NCBI GenBank assembly: GCA_033064195.1
Contig: JARBJD010000523.1
Location: 1 to 37,212 of the forward strand
DNA: 37,212 nt
Reading direction: 5' to 3'
From: Blattamonas nauphoetae
Lineage: Eukaryota; Preaxostyla; Oxymonadida
Part shown: positions 1-10,448 of the stretch, in pieces
How the letters are laid out: each line of letters starts with the position of its first letter
How positions within the stretch are numbered: position 1 is the first letter of the stretch
Notes under the pieces: model-generated
Database searches by the model: none
Told to the model about the DNA's origin: nothing
Seen by the model: the letters and a program-made list of their open reading frames with translations, nothing else
Position numbers and translations under genes: made by a program

Positions 1-800
1 AGTTGTTGTCGGGAGAAGACGCTCACTCTTCACGGATCATCGTGACATTTCTGTTCGAGAGTGCAGAATGGGAAGCATCCATCTGCAATGACTCTCATTT
101 CATTTAAATCGTTCTCATCATTTCACGTCTTGATTGTTGATTCACTTCATCAAGCTCGACCTCTGATCTTTCGTAATTTTGCCTACACGAGGTAACACTC
201 GAGGAGGCGGTCACCATATGAAAAACGATGTTGTCAATTCTTTGTTGTGGGACCGATCCAGAAATGCACAATTATTCTACAGTGAGTCCCTTGTGACGTA
301 AATCGCATTATCTTCAAAACGATGATAAGATTATTCCCTAAAAATGTGATTTCTGACAGATATATGCCAATTCGATTCGTGTTGATTTATCAAGAACGCT
401 AAAAGGTTTATAAAACTTCTCATGTCAGTTTTGATGCATGAACACAGTTCTTGAGACTGTTTTTCCGACGACTGGTCACTTTTCCTCCTATAATAAGTAG
501 TATAGAAGAAGAATATCGATAGGCTCCTATATTGCAGTTAGTCCGGGAATTGTACTACTGGGAACTGAATAGTGATTCTCAATTCCGATTGAACAGAGTA
601 TTATTTTTAAAGTACAATCAGCTATGATTCCGAAATGCCGGATAATACTTGTTTTCTTGCATTTTGGTGGATACCTTTTGGGTTCAAATTCAAGTATTTA
701 GTCAAAAGAGACCTCATTTAGTGAGCTTAAATCTAAAGGGTTTTCATTTGTCGACAAAACAAACGTTAATTTTTATTATCTGATTTTTATTTTGTATTAA
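1..800. other. unassigned left flank
   Basis: No convincing gene, RNA gene or repeat was seen. The last 60 bases before 801 are very T-rich and end in the same short leader (TTTTGTATTAA directly before ATG) that precedes the forward gene at 10236, so about 740-800 probably belongs to element A. No terminal inverted repeat of element A could be recognised here, so its outer left edge is undefined. Confidence 0.5.
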
Positions 801-1406
801 ATGACGAATCAGCTTCCACCAAACAAACTTAACGAGACTCTAAAGAATGAAAAATTAATACTAATCACCGAACCAGTTCTGAATCGTTCTGGAACCTCAT
901 ATTTGGCACATGGTACTTTCGATTACGCAAGTGAAGATAAACCTGATGAGATTTATCGAGTTTACATTCCTGCTTTCATTAAAGGAGCAAGACCACATCT
1001 GAACCCCGATATGTATCACAGATTCGATAACTGTTGCAATAAAGAAAAATTCATTGAGTCACTACACAGTGAGAATTGTGAACTCGTTGGTGAATACAAA
1101 ACATCAGAGTCAGTCGTGAAATATCTTCATGAAGGAGTTGAATGGAGAATCAAACCATCACAATGGATGAAAGGAGTCAGAACACATAAGATGAAGCGTA
1201 AGCATTACACTCAATCGTTTGTTGAAAACGAACTGAGAAAGCACAATTGTGAACTCATTGATGAGTACAAGAAAGTACACATTCCTTTTCACTATCGAGT
1301 GATTGGTGATGATAAAGTTTACAAAGCGAGACTTGATGAATGGTTTGGGCAACCTCACTTGGGGGGAAGACAGAAGAACTCCATCGACGAATCTCCGAAT
1401 CAATAA
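801..1406 (+). CDS. repeat-domain protein of element A (about three 50-60-residue units)
   Basis: A 201-residue open frame with no signal peptide or membrane segment. It contains related units: one around residues 10-75, one around 82-130 (ENCELVGEY ... HEGVEWRIKPSQW) and one around 135-190 (HNCELIDEY ... FHYRVIGDDKVYKARLDEW). The last two match the 129-residue protein at 28492-28881 and, for the HEGVE part, the partial copy at 10236. The pattern of an 'LVGEY' start, a beta-hairpin-like middle, then 'HEGVEW.IKP..W..G.R.H' resembles degenerate treble-clef (DUF723/Vsr-like) repeats in which the metal-binding cysteines are gone; this is an inference from shape only. The ATG follows a T-rich leader typical of both elements. 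Function unknown. Confidence 0.65.
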   Translation: MTNQLPPNKLNETLKNEKLILITEPVLNRSGTSYLAHGTFDYASEDKPDEIYRVYIPAFIKGARPHLNPDMYHRFDNCCNKEKFIESLHSENCELVGEYKTSESVVKYLHEGVEWRIKPSQWMKGVRTHKMKRKHYTQSFVENELRKHNCELIDEYKKVHIPFHYRVIGDDKVYKARLDEWFGQPHLGGRQKNSIDESPNQ

Positions 1407-2083
1407 TGACGAATCGATTATTTTCTCCTCATTGACTATTCCGGACTAAATGGTGACCCAGGTGGACTAGGTGCCCCAGGTCAAAATTTGATTTTCATTT
1501 TGAAAAGTCCACCACTTGATGAAGTAACTCCATAGAGAATAAAAAATGAATTTTAAAAATTGACCTTTATTTTGTGACCACCCAAAATTGTACCAACAAG
1601 GTCAATATCGACACGGCAAGTTCATTTATCATGTTTCTAGAGTGATCTGACAACATTATATGTACTTATGGGAATTTTCAAAATTAAGACCGATTTATTT
1701 TTTCGGATTTTTTATTTCGCATATGAAGAGTAGGTCCAAAATGTTCAAGTGTGAGACCTCGACGTAATTTCCCTTGATGCTCAGGCAAAATGGTGCCCTT
1801 GTGATTAATGCGTAAAACTACTTGGAGGTTGTGTTGGAGACGGTGGATTTCATAAATCCGCTCCGGGGTTCATGTTGGCATCACTTAGATGTGACCGTAA
1901 ATCATGCCCACCCAATGCGTATTCCTTCAAGGACTTCGCCAGTGTTAGTCATTAAGTAGGATCACGATAGCATGATCCCCAAAGGAGTATCGGGTTGTCT
2001 TATGGAAACTCTCACGAACGTAAAATGGAACTAACCTTCACGTATTTTTGTTTTCCTGAAGGTTCGTACAAAAATATATGTCA
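1407..2083. other. gene-free gap in element A, possible fibre-gene remnant
   Basis: In element B the corresponding interval holds the fibre-like S74 gene. Here no S74 motif is recognisable. About 1446-1485 one forward frame reads as five Gly-X-Y triplets (GLN GDP GGL GAP GQN), a collagen-like pattern seen in some viral fibres, but the stretch is short. At about 2060-2106 similarity to the element B fibre end and the following convergent gene resumes. The remainder shows no feature I can name. Confidence 0.35.
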
Positions 2084-2496
2084 TCATAAGTATTCCAACA
2101 TGAGATCAACCAGAAATTCATAATACTCTTTGATTATTTTTCCATTGATTGTCTCGGTTGTTTCCATCTCAATTGATTCACCAGAACTGTCTTTGAACCA
2201 GATCTTCACTATTGATTGTCGAGTACTTAATTCCCACTTCTTTCGCTTCGCAATCTGTTCGTTGCAGAAAGCCACATAAGAATCATTGTGAGCATCAGTC
2301 TGAATCCAATCAGCATGTATTGTGAAATTCTGAGGAATATCTTTGGAGATGACTGTTGACGAATCACCAATTTCTTCCTTCACATGAATGAGTTTACAGT
2401 CAAGGAAGTGAACATATTTTGATTTCGCGAATTGGTAAAATCAGGAGGAAATTGAGCAGTGTTTGAATTCTGAATAGAGAAATAACGTTTGACCAT
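2084..2496 (-). pseudogene. element A copy of the conserved 136-aa protein (fossil)
   Basis: It matches the intact product at 11258-11668 along most of its length, with shared segments such as FCNEQIAKRKKWELSTRQ and VKIWFKDSSGESIEMETT. The family is not one I recognise. It lies directly downstream of capsid-like gene 1, as in element B, which suggests a structural or capsid-associated role. The copy is broken, with few breaks. Length and promoter context match element B. Confidence 0.6.
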
Positions 2497-2519
2497 TTGT
2501 GATTTCTACAAAATAAAAT

Positions 2520-4203
2520 ATTCAATTTAATATCCCTCTTCCCTTCTTCGAATGCTTCTTGGAGTCGACGATCTATAACATATCGCACTCGTGGTTGTCC
2601 ATTCTCAATCCAGAACAACCAATATGTAGCCTGATGTAGTGCCAAAATAGGTGGAGGAGGACCTTCTGGAGTTGAGGTGAAATATGGATCCAGAGCGCCT
2701 TGATTGATTGGTGTTCCTCTGTAGACAATGTTCACTGATTCTGCTGTCGATATACCTTCTTCACCACCTGCAATTTCACTTCGATCTGTTGGAACCATAA
2801 ATGTGAAACAAGTTGCATCTGTTACTGGTCTTGTTCTCTTGTAATCTTTTCCTCTGTCGTGAAATACTCGAGTGGAACAAATTGAATGTTCAAACTCTTC
2901 TGTCGCTGAACAACCAATGAAATCACCATTCACCATCATCATTTGATAGAACTCTGGTGATATTGTTGACATTGGGAAATTGGGAAAGTTGGATCCAAGC
3001 ATTTCGAAGTGACCAACATATTGAGGATTTCTGAAGACTGTACATTCGTTAGGTCTTTCAGGGAATAAGCACATTAGATTCATAAGATTGTTGTGTTTGA
3101 TACTGATGTTTGATCTTACTCCCATGGCATTTGCTTTGATTGTAACGATTGTGTGTCAATTCTTTCAGCTTTCAGAACATAAAGAGTCTTCGAATATGTG
3201 TTGAAGAGATTGCTTTGTTGCATCAGTGATTTGATAACCATAGCAAATCGAAGTGACTTTATCCACTGATGAAGAAAGAACAGTGGAAGTTTCTGGCGAT
3301 GTAGCGATGTATTTGACACTACCTGATGATGCCGGTTGAAAATATTGAATTCGTTGAACTGGATTCCCGATTTGTGTAAACTCTTGAGTCAATGTCGAGA
3401 AGTCTCCATCGTACATCAATTCTGTTTGGGATTGAGTTGACATAGTTGTAATCGAAATACTTGGATTTTGATCGATACTGTTTTCAAGTGTTTTCTGTAC
3501 GATCGTAGAAACTCTGATAGGACAATACACAAGTGAATCTGTTGTCAAATGAAACCTCAATCGGAGATTACCAAAGATGGAATTTGGATACTGATCGAAA
3601 GTACTTAATGGAAGCAAATTCACAAATGGAATGACCAGTGGTATCGTAAATGTGATGTTTGAAGAGAAAGCATTGACTGGACAACGATAGTATCCACACA
3701 CACTTGGATCCATTCTCTGAACATTTTCCCAAAGGCTGTAACAATGCTTCATGTTGTTTTCTCTTCATGTGACTTGAAAGTGTGATAAAGAAATGATTCG
3801 TGGATGTGATTATTCTGGAGTGTATTGTCAATGATGATTCCTTGACTGTCGATGAGTCTCATGTCTCGAATTGCATCTGATGATGATTTAAAGCCGTAGA
3901 ACATTCCATACATTCCAACATATTGCCCAGATGCACTAGTTGGTTTCGAATAAGGAACGGAACTGTGAGATCGATACGCAAATGACTCTTCGAAAACTCA
4001 GTCACATCATGACCATCATAGCACAATGGAACTTCAATCTCATCTGTAATTCTGCACGGCATAGGAGGATTTGTTGGATGAACTTCCTGAATCGAATACA
4101 CATGAGGTTCTGAATCCCATTGTTTTGGCATATACGATTGCACTTCAATTTGTTCAATTGGTGTCGATGTTGGTTTGGATTGATTAGATCTGATACTTCT
4201 CAT
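2520..4203 (-). pseudogene. capsid-like protein 1 of element A (fossil)
   Basis: Reverse-strand pieces match the intact 562-residue protein at 11700-13388 from its N-terminus (MRSIRSNQSKPTST) to its C-terminus (YWLFWIENGQPRVRYVIDRR). Similarity is strong, although the copy carries several breaks. It begins after the usual T-rich box at 4204-4225 on the complement. It is placed as the second of the two large structural genes. Role inferred from gene order in a Polinton-type structural block and from size, not from a recognised motif. Confidence 0.65.
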
Positions 4204-4249
4204 TTCTAGAAAAATAAAAAATACAATTGCATTATTTTCTTTGACAGTT

Positions 4250-6117
4250 TTAGGATTTCATTATTCCAAGTTCCTTGTGGAGTGCTTTCAATGTGTGATT
4301 TGGATAGTATTCAACAATAGGTATATCATTGCTGAATCGTAATACCCACCATGTTGTTGCAGTAGTCGCTAGAATCGGTGCTGGAGGATGCGTAAATGTT
4401 GTCATGTCAACACCCTTTTGACTTGGATCGAGAACATTATAGTATATGTCAATTCCACCTTGGTAAATCGGATTGGATCTCAATGTGACTGGAATATTCT
4501 GACCTCTGGAACGAATGGAATCATTACAGTTTGTTGGACATCCACTTCTCTGTGTTGAAAAGCATAAAAGGAAGTCAGTATTGTCATGAATTGGTCGCAC
4601 TCTTGTCATTTTTTCTCCAGTATATGGTCCATCACCTTCGAGCTGTTCTTCAACAAGAGAATCTGTGAATGATCGCTCCAAATCATCAGGAATAGTCAGG
4701 TATGAATCAAGATTGAGAGTTGACAAAGCAAACTGATAGAAGCGAGCTCCAATCGTTGATGTCCAGTTATCTGGATAGTATTTGTCGAGGAGATGCACAC
4801 GAAGATCTTTCTGCATTGGATTGTGGAAACAAGTGACTTCATTATCGTAGTGACGGAAGAGGAGCATACTATCCTTGGCATTAACGAGAACCATTTGCTG
4901 TGTACAATCAATACTTGTTGCCGTTGGTGTCTTCTGAAATGGATAGAACGATATCTTTTCTGCTGGAATTGTTCCTGGACGATCCTGATACATCTTCTTC
5001 AGATTCTCTTTCGCAATTTCTTTTATTTGATATCCAGCACTCATGCAATACACATCATCAACGCGATAATCGATAATGTTCAACGAAATATACTGATCCA
5101 CAAATTCTGGTTCTTTTGTAACTGTTCCTGCTGAATTATTGTAAATGTCTTGAGTCACTGCTGATATCCTAAATGATTGGCCAATCTGAACAAAATTCTT
5201 GGTGCAGTTTGCTAGTAGAGAGTGGAAAACCATGGACGATGTTGGTGACAGTCAGCAATTGCACGATGAATTGGTGGTCTTGTTACGCCAACATTAAAGA
5301 AGGATGAAAGTGTATTCTTCAAAGTGAGTTCAGGATTTACTGGACAACAAACAAATGCATCCTCATTAATGTACACACGTAATTTCAAATCACCAAAGAG
5401 ACATCTTGGATAGTCAGTCATCCCTGAGAAAATCAGAAGATCTTCAAGATTAATCGACACACGAATTGGCACATCGATTGTGTCAATGAAAGCACCTGCT
5501 TGTGAAACTGTAGTGAAAGATGATATTGGAATATAGACACCAGCAACAGATTCATCATGCTTCCAACCATTTTCCCAAGGAGTGTGCGAGTGTTTTCGAT
5601 TCTCCAATTGACTCTTTGGCTTGATCATATTGTAGATGTGAGACTCCATTGACACGTCATTAGTTGTTGTGCTTATGATTCTTTGATTGTTGTGAAGAAC
5701 AGTAAATCTACTGAAGATCGATGCCGAATGCTTAAGTCCTACGAACATAAATATTCTTTCATTAGAGTATGATCCAACTTTGTCTGGGATAATGTTCCAA
5801 TTGTTGACTTTCAAAGTGGTTGTGATTGTGAACGGAATAAAGGAATCATCAATTTGGCAAATGTCTTGACTACCAGTCAATGGAATGATTATCTCTTGTC
5901 CTCTGTAGAATCGTGCATTCTCTGATGGTTTCAATTCTTGAATAGAAGTACTGTGTGCGCCATCATTCAGAAGATAATTAACATGGTGTTCAGACATTAG
6001 TTGCTGTTGGATTTGACCAATGTCATCTCTGGTGTACTTAATTGATCCTGTACTATTGCCAGTTAACGTTGAGGCTCCATGTCTTTTGTTTGTCAGATGT
6101 GTTAAATGCGAGTTCAT
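4250..6117 (-). pseudogene. capsid-like protein 2 of element A (fossil)
   Basis: It matches the intact 619-residue protein at 13441-15300 from MNSHLTHLTNKR at the N-terminus to the TTWWVLRFSND and NHTLKALHKELGIM C-terminal segments. Only one or two breaks seem to be present, so this copy is better preserved than capsid-like gene 1 of the same element. It starts after a T-rich box at 6118-6138 on the complement. Major-capsid-type assignment is inferred from size and position next to the small structural genes. Confidence 0.65.
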
Positions 6118-6145
6118 TTTATCAAAAATAAAAAAACAATATTGC

Positions 6146-6448
6146 TTATTTCTTTTTCAGTTTCTTCTTCTTCGCTTTCGGCTTCAGCTTTTCTTCAAGT
6201 CTCAGTATTTCGTCTCTGAGTTTATTCGCTAGTGCACTGTTTCCTTCATTGATTGCTTGCTCAAATTGTGCCATCTTTTCTGCATGGATTTGCTGATCCG
6301 ATTTCACATCTGGGATCATCTCAACACCTGTCTGTGCAATCTTGGAAATCACTGGTCCTACAAAGGGAATAAGATTCAGAAATGGAGCCCCAACTCTGAG
6401 TATGTTTTTGCCAACTGCTGCTAATTTTGATAACCAACCTGGTGCCAT
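6146..6448 (-). CDS. small basic structural-type protein (MAPGW family), element A
   Basis: A 100-residue frame, nearly identical to the 101-residue product at 15368-15673. It begins MAPGWLSKLAAVGKNIL, followed by a hydrophobic stretch at about residues 18-40 (APFLNLIPFVGPVISK), then an acidic/glutamine-rich helix and a lysine-rich tail (KPKAKKKKLKKK). The layout, amphipathic N-terminal helix plus basic tail, suggests a virion-interior protein that contacts membrane or DNA, in the manner of adenoviral protein VI or core proteins. That is analogy, not detected homology. It keeps an open frame even though the surrounding element is degraded, perhaps because it is short. Confidence 0.6.
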   Translation of the reverse strand: MAPGWLSKLAAVGKNILRVGAPFLNLIPFVGPVISKIAQTGVEMIPDVKSDQQIHAEKMAQFEQAINEGNSALANKLRDEILRLEEKLKPKAKKKKLKKK

Positions 6449-6482
6449 TTAAGGAAAATAAAAATATTTGATCATTTGTGTA

Positions 6483-6794
6483 TTATTCGCCTTTGAATTG
6501 AATGTTGGAATTGGACGAGAGCGGCATTTCATCATTGGAGTACCGAGCATTTCGTGGAGGTTCATACTCAATCATTTGTGGATTTTGTGAACGATTGATC
6601 GCTTTATTCTGTTGATACGAATCCATCATCCCTCCTAATCCACTAAGAATTCCTCCTGCTGTTTGTCCGAATTTACTGTTCGTTTGAGAGAGTAATCCAC
6701 CACCAACTTGAAGTAATGTTGGAGCTAAAGGTTTGATGAATTGAAAGAATTGTTTTCCGGTATTTTTGAGTTTGTTGAAACTTCCTGGTGCCAT
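6483..6794 (-). CDS. small glycine-rich structural-type protein (MAPGS family), element A
   Basis: A 103-residue frame, closely matching the 102-residue product at 15712-16020. It begins MAPGSFNKLKNTGKQFFQF, giving an N-terminus parallel to the neighbouring MAPGW protein (MAPG, then aromatic/serine, then a lysine-rich amphipathic helix). Residues 35-57 are glycine-rich and include LSGLG, which fits the adenoviral maturation-protease consensus (M/I/L)-x-G-x-G. The C-terminal third is polar. Probable minor virion component by position between the capsid-like genes and the next conserved gene. Function not established. Confidence 0.55.
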   Translation of the reverse strand: MAPGSFNKLKNTGKQFFQFIKPLAPTLLQVGGGLLSQTNSKFGQTAGGILSGLGGMMDSYQQNKAINRSQNPQMIEYEPPRNARYSNDEMPLSSNSNIQFKGE

Positions 6795-6865
6795 TTCTGT
6801 AAAAATAAAAAAATCAATTCATTTATATTTTTAGCGAGGAAATAATCTCATGAGAGACTTCTGCC

Positions 6866-7052
6866 CTAACGGGGTATTGCTTTGGTGAGAGAGATACCAC
6901 ATTTGAGAATTGTGTTGTATGCTTCATTGTAGGCAATACTCATGTCTTTTCCTCCAACAAGGATCTTGAATATGGTTCTAAACACTGGGAGAGCATTAAT
7001 GCATGAACATTTTGTTGACAAATCATCAAGTTCAATCACCACATCGTTGATC
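6866..7052 (-). pseudogene. truncated element A gene at the A/B junction (fossil)
   Basis: It corresponds to the C-terminal end of the 194-residue product at 16091-16675 (segments such as KILVGGKDMS and FNEAYNT). The similarity ends abruptly where the terminal repeat of element B starts, at a point matching about 16277 of element B. The missing part is not found beyond the other end of element B. Confidence 0.7.
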
Positions 7053-10000
7053 AGTAGTATAGTAGACGATTTGGGAACCAGATTGAAATAGTCATTGAAA
7101 TCAGAAACGAAAAGTCAATTCCAATTGACCATTTCTAAATCTTGTATTAAAAGGAATTTAGGCCATTTCAATGATGCCAATATTTGACCTAAATTCCAGA
7201 AATATGTCCAATATTTTGACCTCATTTTAAGCGTCAATTTTGAAGCAAATTTTGTCATAATCCAAAATGTTGTCACTTTTTCGATGTTTTTCACTTTTGA
7301 ACTCGAACAAAGTGAATCCAACTTGAGAACCACTTCGAAAAAATCGAAAAAATTCTAAAATGTCGGGGACGATGTGAGTCGTCGATCAAAACAATTCTGA
7401 TGAAAATCGGTTGAGAATTCGTGGAGCTACGTACCGAACTGTGGTCAAAAAAGTGACCAAAAAGTCGATTTTCAGATTTCGCTACTAACCACTACTTTAT
7501 GTCTCAAAACCACCTCAAACATCTTCTAAAATTACAAAATCGATTTTGAAAGGTGAGAGTCGCGATAAAAAACACTTTTTGGAAAAAATGTTTGATCCGA
7601 CCCATTGAGGATTTTTACGAGTCGAATTTTTCGAGATACGGTATGGACCCTGTCTTCCATCATCTTTCGCTCAGGAATCGTCCTCTTATGACGCCTTTTG
7701 TGTTAGATCGGATAAGAACGCCTTCTGGCGACTTTAGGTATGAACCTTTTCACGTCACGATCCTTCGGACACTTTTTGCCAATTTTCATTTTTAACGCTA
7801 GATCTTCTAAATTCTTCGCATTCGCGTCCTAGCGACGCTTTTTGAGATTTCCTGTTTTCCCACTTCATTAGTCCTCTTTTTGCACACACCTTTGATTCAC
7901 CACATTTTCACCTCACTTTCAGTCACCGTCATTTTTGTATGTGTTTTCACATATCATCCTCCCTTTCTCACGTTCTGAGGAGGGAGTGGCTGAATTTTTA
8001 ACACTTTTGTTCGGTACTTTTTCTATAAAGTTGATTTTACGTCTTTTCCCCATATCTTGTCCGTATGTTTGTTTTAACAAAACTCATTTCAGCATATTGT
8101 ATCACTCATCTTCTTTGTTCCATTTCACCACTTATCCGTTCATAAGACACTCTCATTTACCTCATTTCACAACCCTTTTTCCGTCGTTCACACCTCACGC
8201 GCACATCATTATGTCTTCATTGTTTTGACTTTTTGCTTAATTTGACAAAAGAGATTGAAACAAGGTACAATGAAGTGAGCAAGTACAATAGTGAATGGTG
8301 AAGTGGATGAAGTGAGAATTGAGGTACACTAATGTGTTTTATGAACGCGTTCATCGAAATTTCGCATAAAAAGAGCAAACAAAAGTGAATGAAGTGAGAA
8401 TCAAGCGATAAAGTGAAGTGAGGAACGAAAGAAACGAGAAGATCAAAACCAACGAGATCCTGGTTCAGAAATGAGTTTTATGAACGCGTGAATCGAAATT
8501 TCACAAACAAAGAGCAAACAAAAGTGAATGAAGTGGCAATCAAACAATAAAGTGAAGTGAGGGACGAAAGAAACGAGGAGAGTAAAAAACGACGAGATCA
8601 AGGTTACAAAATGATTTTTATGCGCGAACGAAACCAATGTAGTCTAATCCATGTGAACTGAGTTTAGAAAAACATACTTGTGAATCTTAAAACATAATTG
8701 GAGAATTGATATTGAGCGGGCACTGTGGATTGTTTCTATTGTGTTCATAATTGAATTTTAGAATTAGATAAATAAAAACAAGAGAATACCAGTTTAGTTC
8801 CAGTTGTGAGACATCCTTTGCGACCATAAACAGCAATGCTTCACTCGATTGGATGGTCACTCTTCAGTCCGCTTTATCTGGTACACAAATTGATTTTAAG
8901 AAAGAATGAATGTGGAAACAGAGGATACCAATTTCAATCCTTCAGTGACACATTCTTTCGAATTCTAAAACACCATACTGTACCTCAGATGTGAGGATCA
9001 TTGACATCGAGTTAACTATGGGTTTTAAAAAGTGAACTAATCAAAAAACGTGAGCATACCAGGTTCATTTCGGTAATGCCACATTCTGTGAACGATAAAG
9101 CGCGATCGTGTACCCAATTCGAAGGTGACTGTTTTGATCGTTTCGATCTGGTACACTACTTGTTTTTAGGAAAGAATGAGCAAAGAAAGTGAACAAACCG
9201 GTTAATCTCCAGTCGGATCCACATTGATCAGAGCCTAAAACACCGTGCTGTACCTGAATGAAGAAGACTGAAAAAGAGCAAAATTGAGTCCGAGAATGAG
9301 TTTTATCAAAAGAGAAGAGTTAAAATGAGAAAGTCAAAAGAGGGAGAACATGAATTCAAGGTCAATAGAAAGTAAAACAAAGCGGCGTACCTTCTGAATC
9401 AAAATCGACGATCGATCGAGAAATTTCGAGCACCAAAAAGTTGATCAAAAATTTTAGAACTCATGTTCAACTTTAATTTTTGAAAAAAGTGAGAGACAAT
9501 GAAGAGAAAATAAGAATGAAGTGACAATGAAAATCCAAGAGTGAAGTGGAGAGAGAAAAAGAGAAGACAAAAGGTGAAGTGAAAATGACGGTACAAGAAT
9601 GAGTCTTAGGAAAAGATTAAACAAAAAGAGAACAAACAAGTAAAAATTCTTCGGTGAAAGTCACTTTCGAGAAGTAAGACGCGATAGTTCATCGACGTCG
9701 AGAGGATCAGTTGGTGAGAGGTCAGAAAAGAAATTTAAAAAGAGATGATCAAAAAGAAGAGCAAACAAGTTAATTGTCGAGAGAAACATCCTATCAAGAG
9801 CTAAGAAGCAGCGGTCGACCAGATCTGAAGGTCACTTTTCGGTTCGATCAGAGAAGGTACAAAAGAGTTTTAGGAAATAATGAATTCAAAAATGGAGCAA
9901 ACCTGTTCAAAACAAGTCGGGAATGAAACCACCGTTCATAAAACAATGTGATGTACCTAAATGAGAGAGACAGAAAAAAGTGAATGATCGAGAACGAGAA

Positions 10001-10379
10001 AGTGATGGTGAAAAAGAAGAGAGAACAAATGTGAAACTAGAAAGCGTGACACACCTAAATCAAACGGTAAAGAGACGTCGGGAACGAGATGAGAGGATCA
10101 TGTCCCATTGAAGTACTTTCTCCGATCAAACAAGACTGATCGAACCCATCGATGACAGGATCGAAGTCTCGGAAGATCACCAACGATAAAATCACGAATG
10201 AAAATTTATTTTTTGAATTTTTTAATTTGTATTAAATGAATCCAACTGCGATGTACAACGAAAGACGTCGAGTATGTTCAGAACAAGCATTAATTGAATC
10301 AATGAAAGAAGAGAACTGTTCGCTAGTCTCTGAGTATGTCAGAAATAATGTGCCGGTGACGTATGTTCATGAGGGAGTT
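7053..10379 (+). repeat. left terminal inverted repeat of element B
   Basis: This 3327-base arm is matched in reverse complement by 28738-35837 once the hAT-like insertion there is discounted. The outer part (7053-7800) is plain AT-rich sequence. A reading frame at 7553-7795 is not kept as an equal frame in the other arm, so I do not call it a gene. The inner part from 8337 is a degenerate tandem repeat. The arm ends inside the 5' part of a gene (10236 onwards), so each arm carries that gene's start. Confidence 0.88.
8337..10010 (+). repeat. degenerate tandem repeat of about 137 bp in the left arm
   Basis: A recurrent anchor (GGTACA, 8-10 bases, then TTTTA followed by GAA- or GGAAA-like bases) marks units. 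TTTTA-type anchors fall near 8337, 8476, 8616, 8756, 8894, 9023, 9164, 9301, 9452, 9604, 9734 and 9868, giving spacings of 129-152. The first two units (8337 and 8476) are very similar over their whole length, with shared blocks such as GAGCAAACAAAAGTGAATGA and AAAGTGAAGTGAGG. Later units are diverged and look alternately related. No protein-coding sense is consistent across both arms. Confidence 0.75.
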
Positions 10380-10448
10380 GAACTTTTTATTTTCAATGAA
10401 AGAGCAAACAGAAATGAATCGACAAAAATACAATTCACAAATGATTGA
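10236..10448 (+). pseudogene. partial left-arm copy of the repeat-domain protein gene
   Basis: The first 48 codons match the start of the intact gene at 28492-28881 (MNPTAMYNERRRVCSEQ, then YVRNNVPVTYVHEGVE). The match ends at 10379, the inner edge of the terminal repeat, after which the frame runs on for 22 codons into unrelated sequence. It is therefore a by-product of the inverted repeat covering only the 5' end of that gene. The leader (TTTTTAATTTGTATTAA before ATG) is the same as at the other arm and may serve the fibre gene that follows. Confidence 0.7.

Larger units (their letters stand above)
801..7052. mobile_element. Polinton/Maverick-type element A, partial decayed copy
   Basis: One forward gene is followed by six reverse-strand units that match element B genes in the same order (11258 to about 16277 in B): a 136-aa protein, two capsid-like proteins, two MAPG-starting small proteins and the start of a further gene. 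The match stops at 7052, inside that last gene, exactly where the terminal repeat of element B begins. The integrase, polymerase and ATPase parts and both terminal repeats are not seen. The two capsid-like genes are broken, at roughly half a dozen places together, while the two small genes look open. It is a distinct and older copy than element B, since corresponding proteins differ by clear amino-acid substitutions. Family assignment rests on synteny with B. Confidence 0.8.

Noticed and set aside
4793-5134. 113-aa forward frame opposite capsid-like gene 2 of element A (and its counterpart at 13984-14271)
   Set aside because: Present in both elements only because the reverse-strand capsid-like gene is conserved; no independent protein features.
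7935-8228. 97-aa frame in the left terminal repeat, and the frames at 7553-7795 and 9399-9639
   Set aside because: Composition is low-complexity Phe/Leu/Ser/His from AT-rich repeats; corresponding frames in the other arm differ in length and strand context (33204-33498, 34816-35010). They follow the repeat, not a protein.
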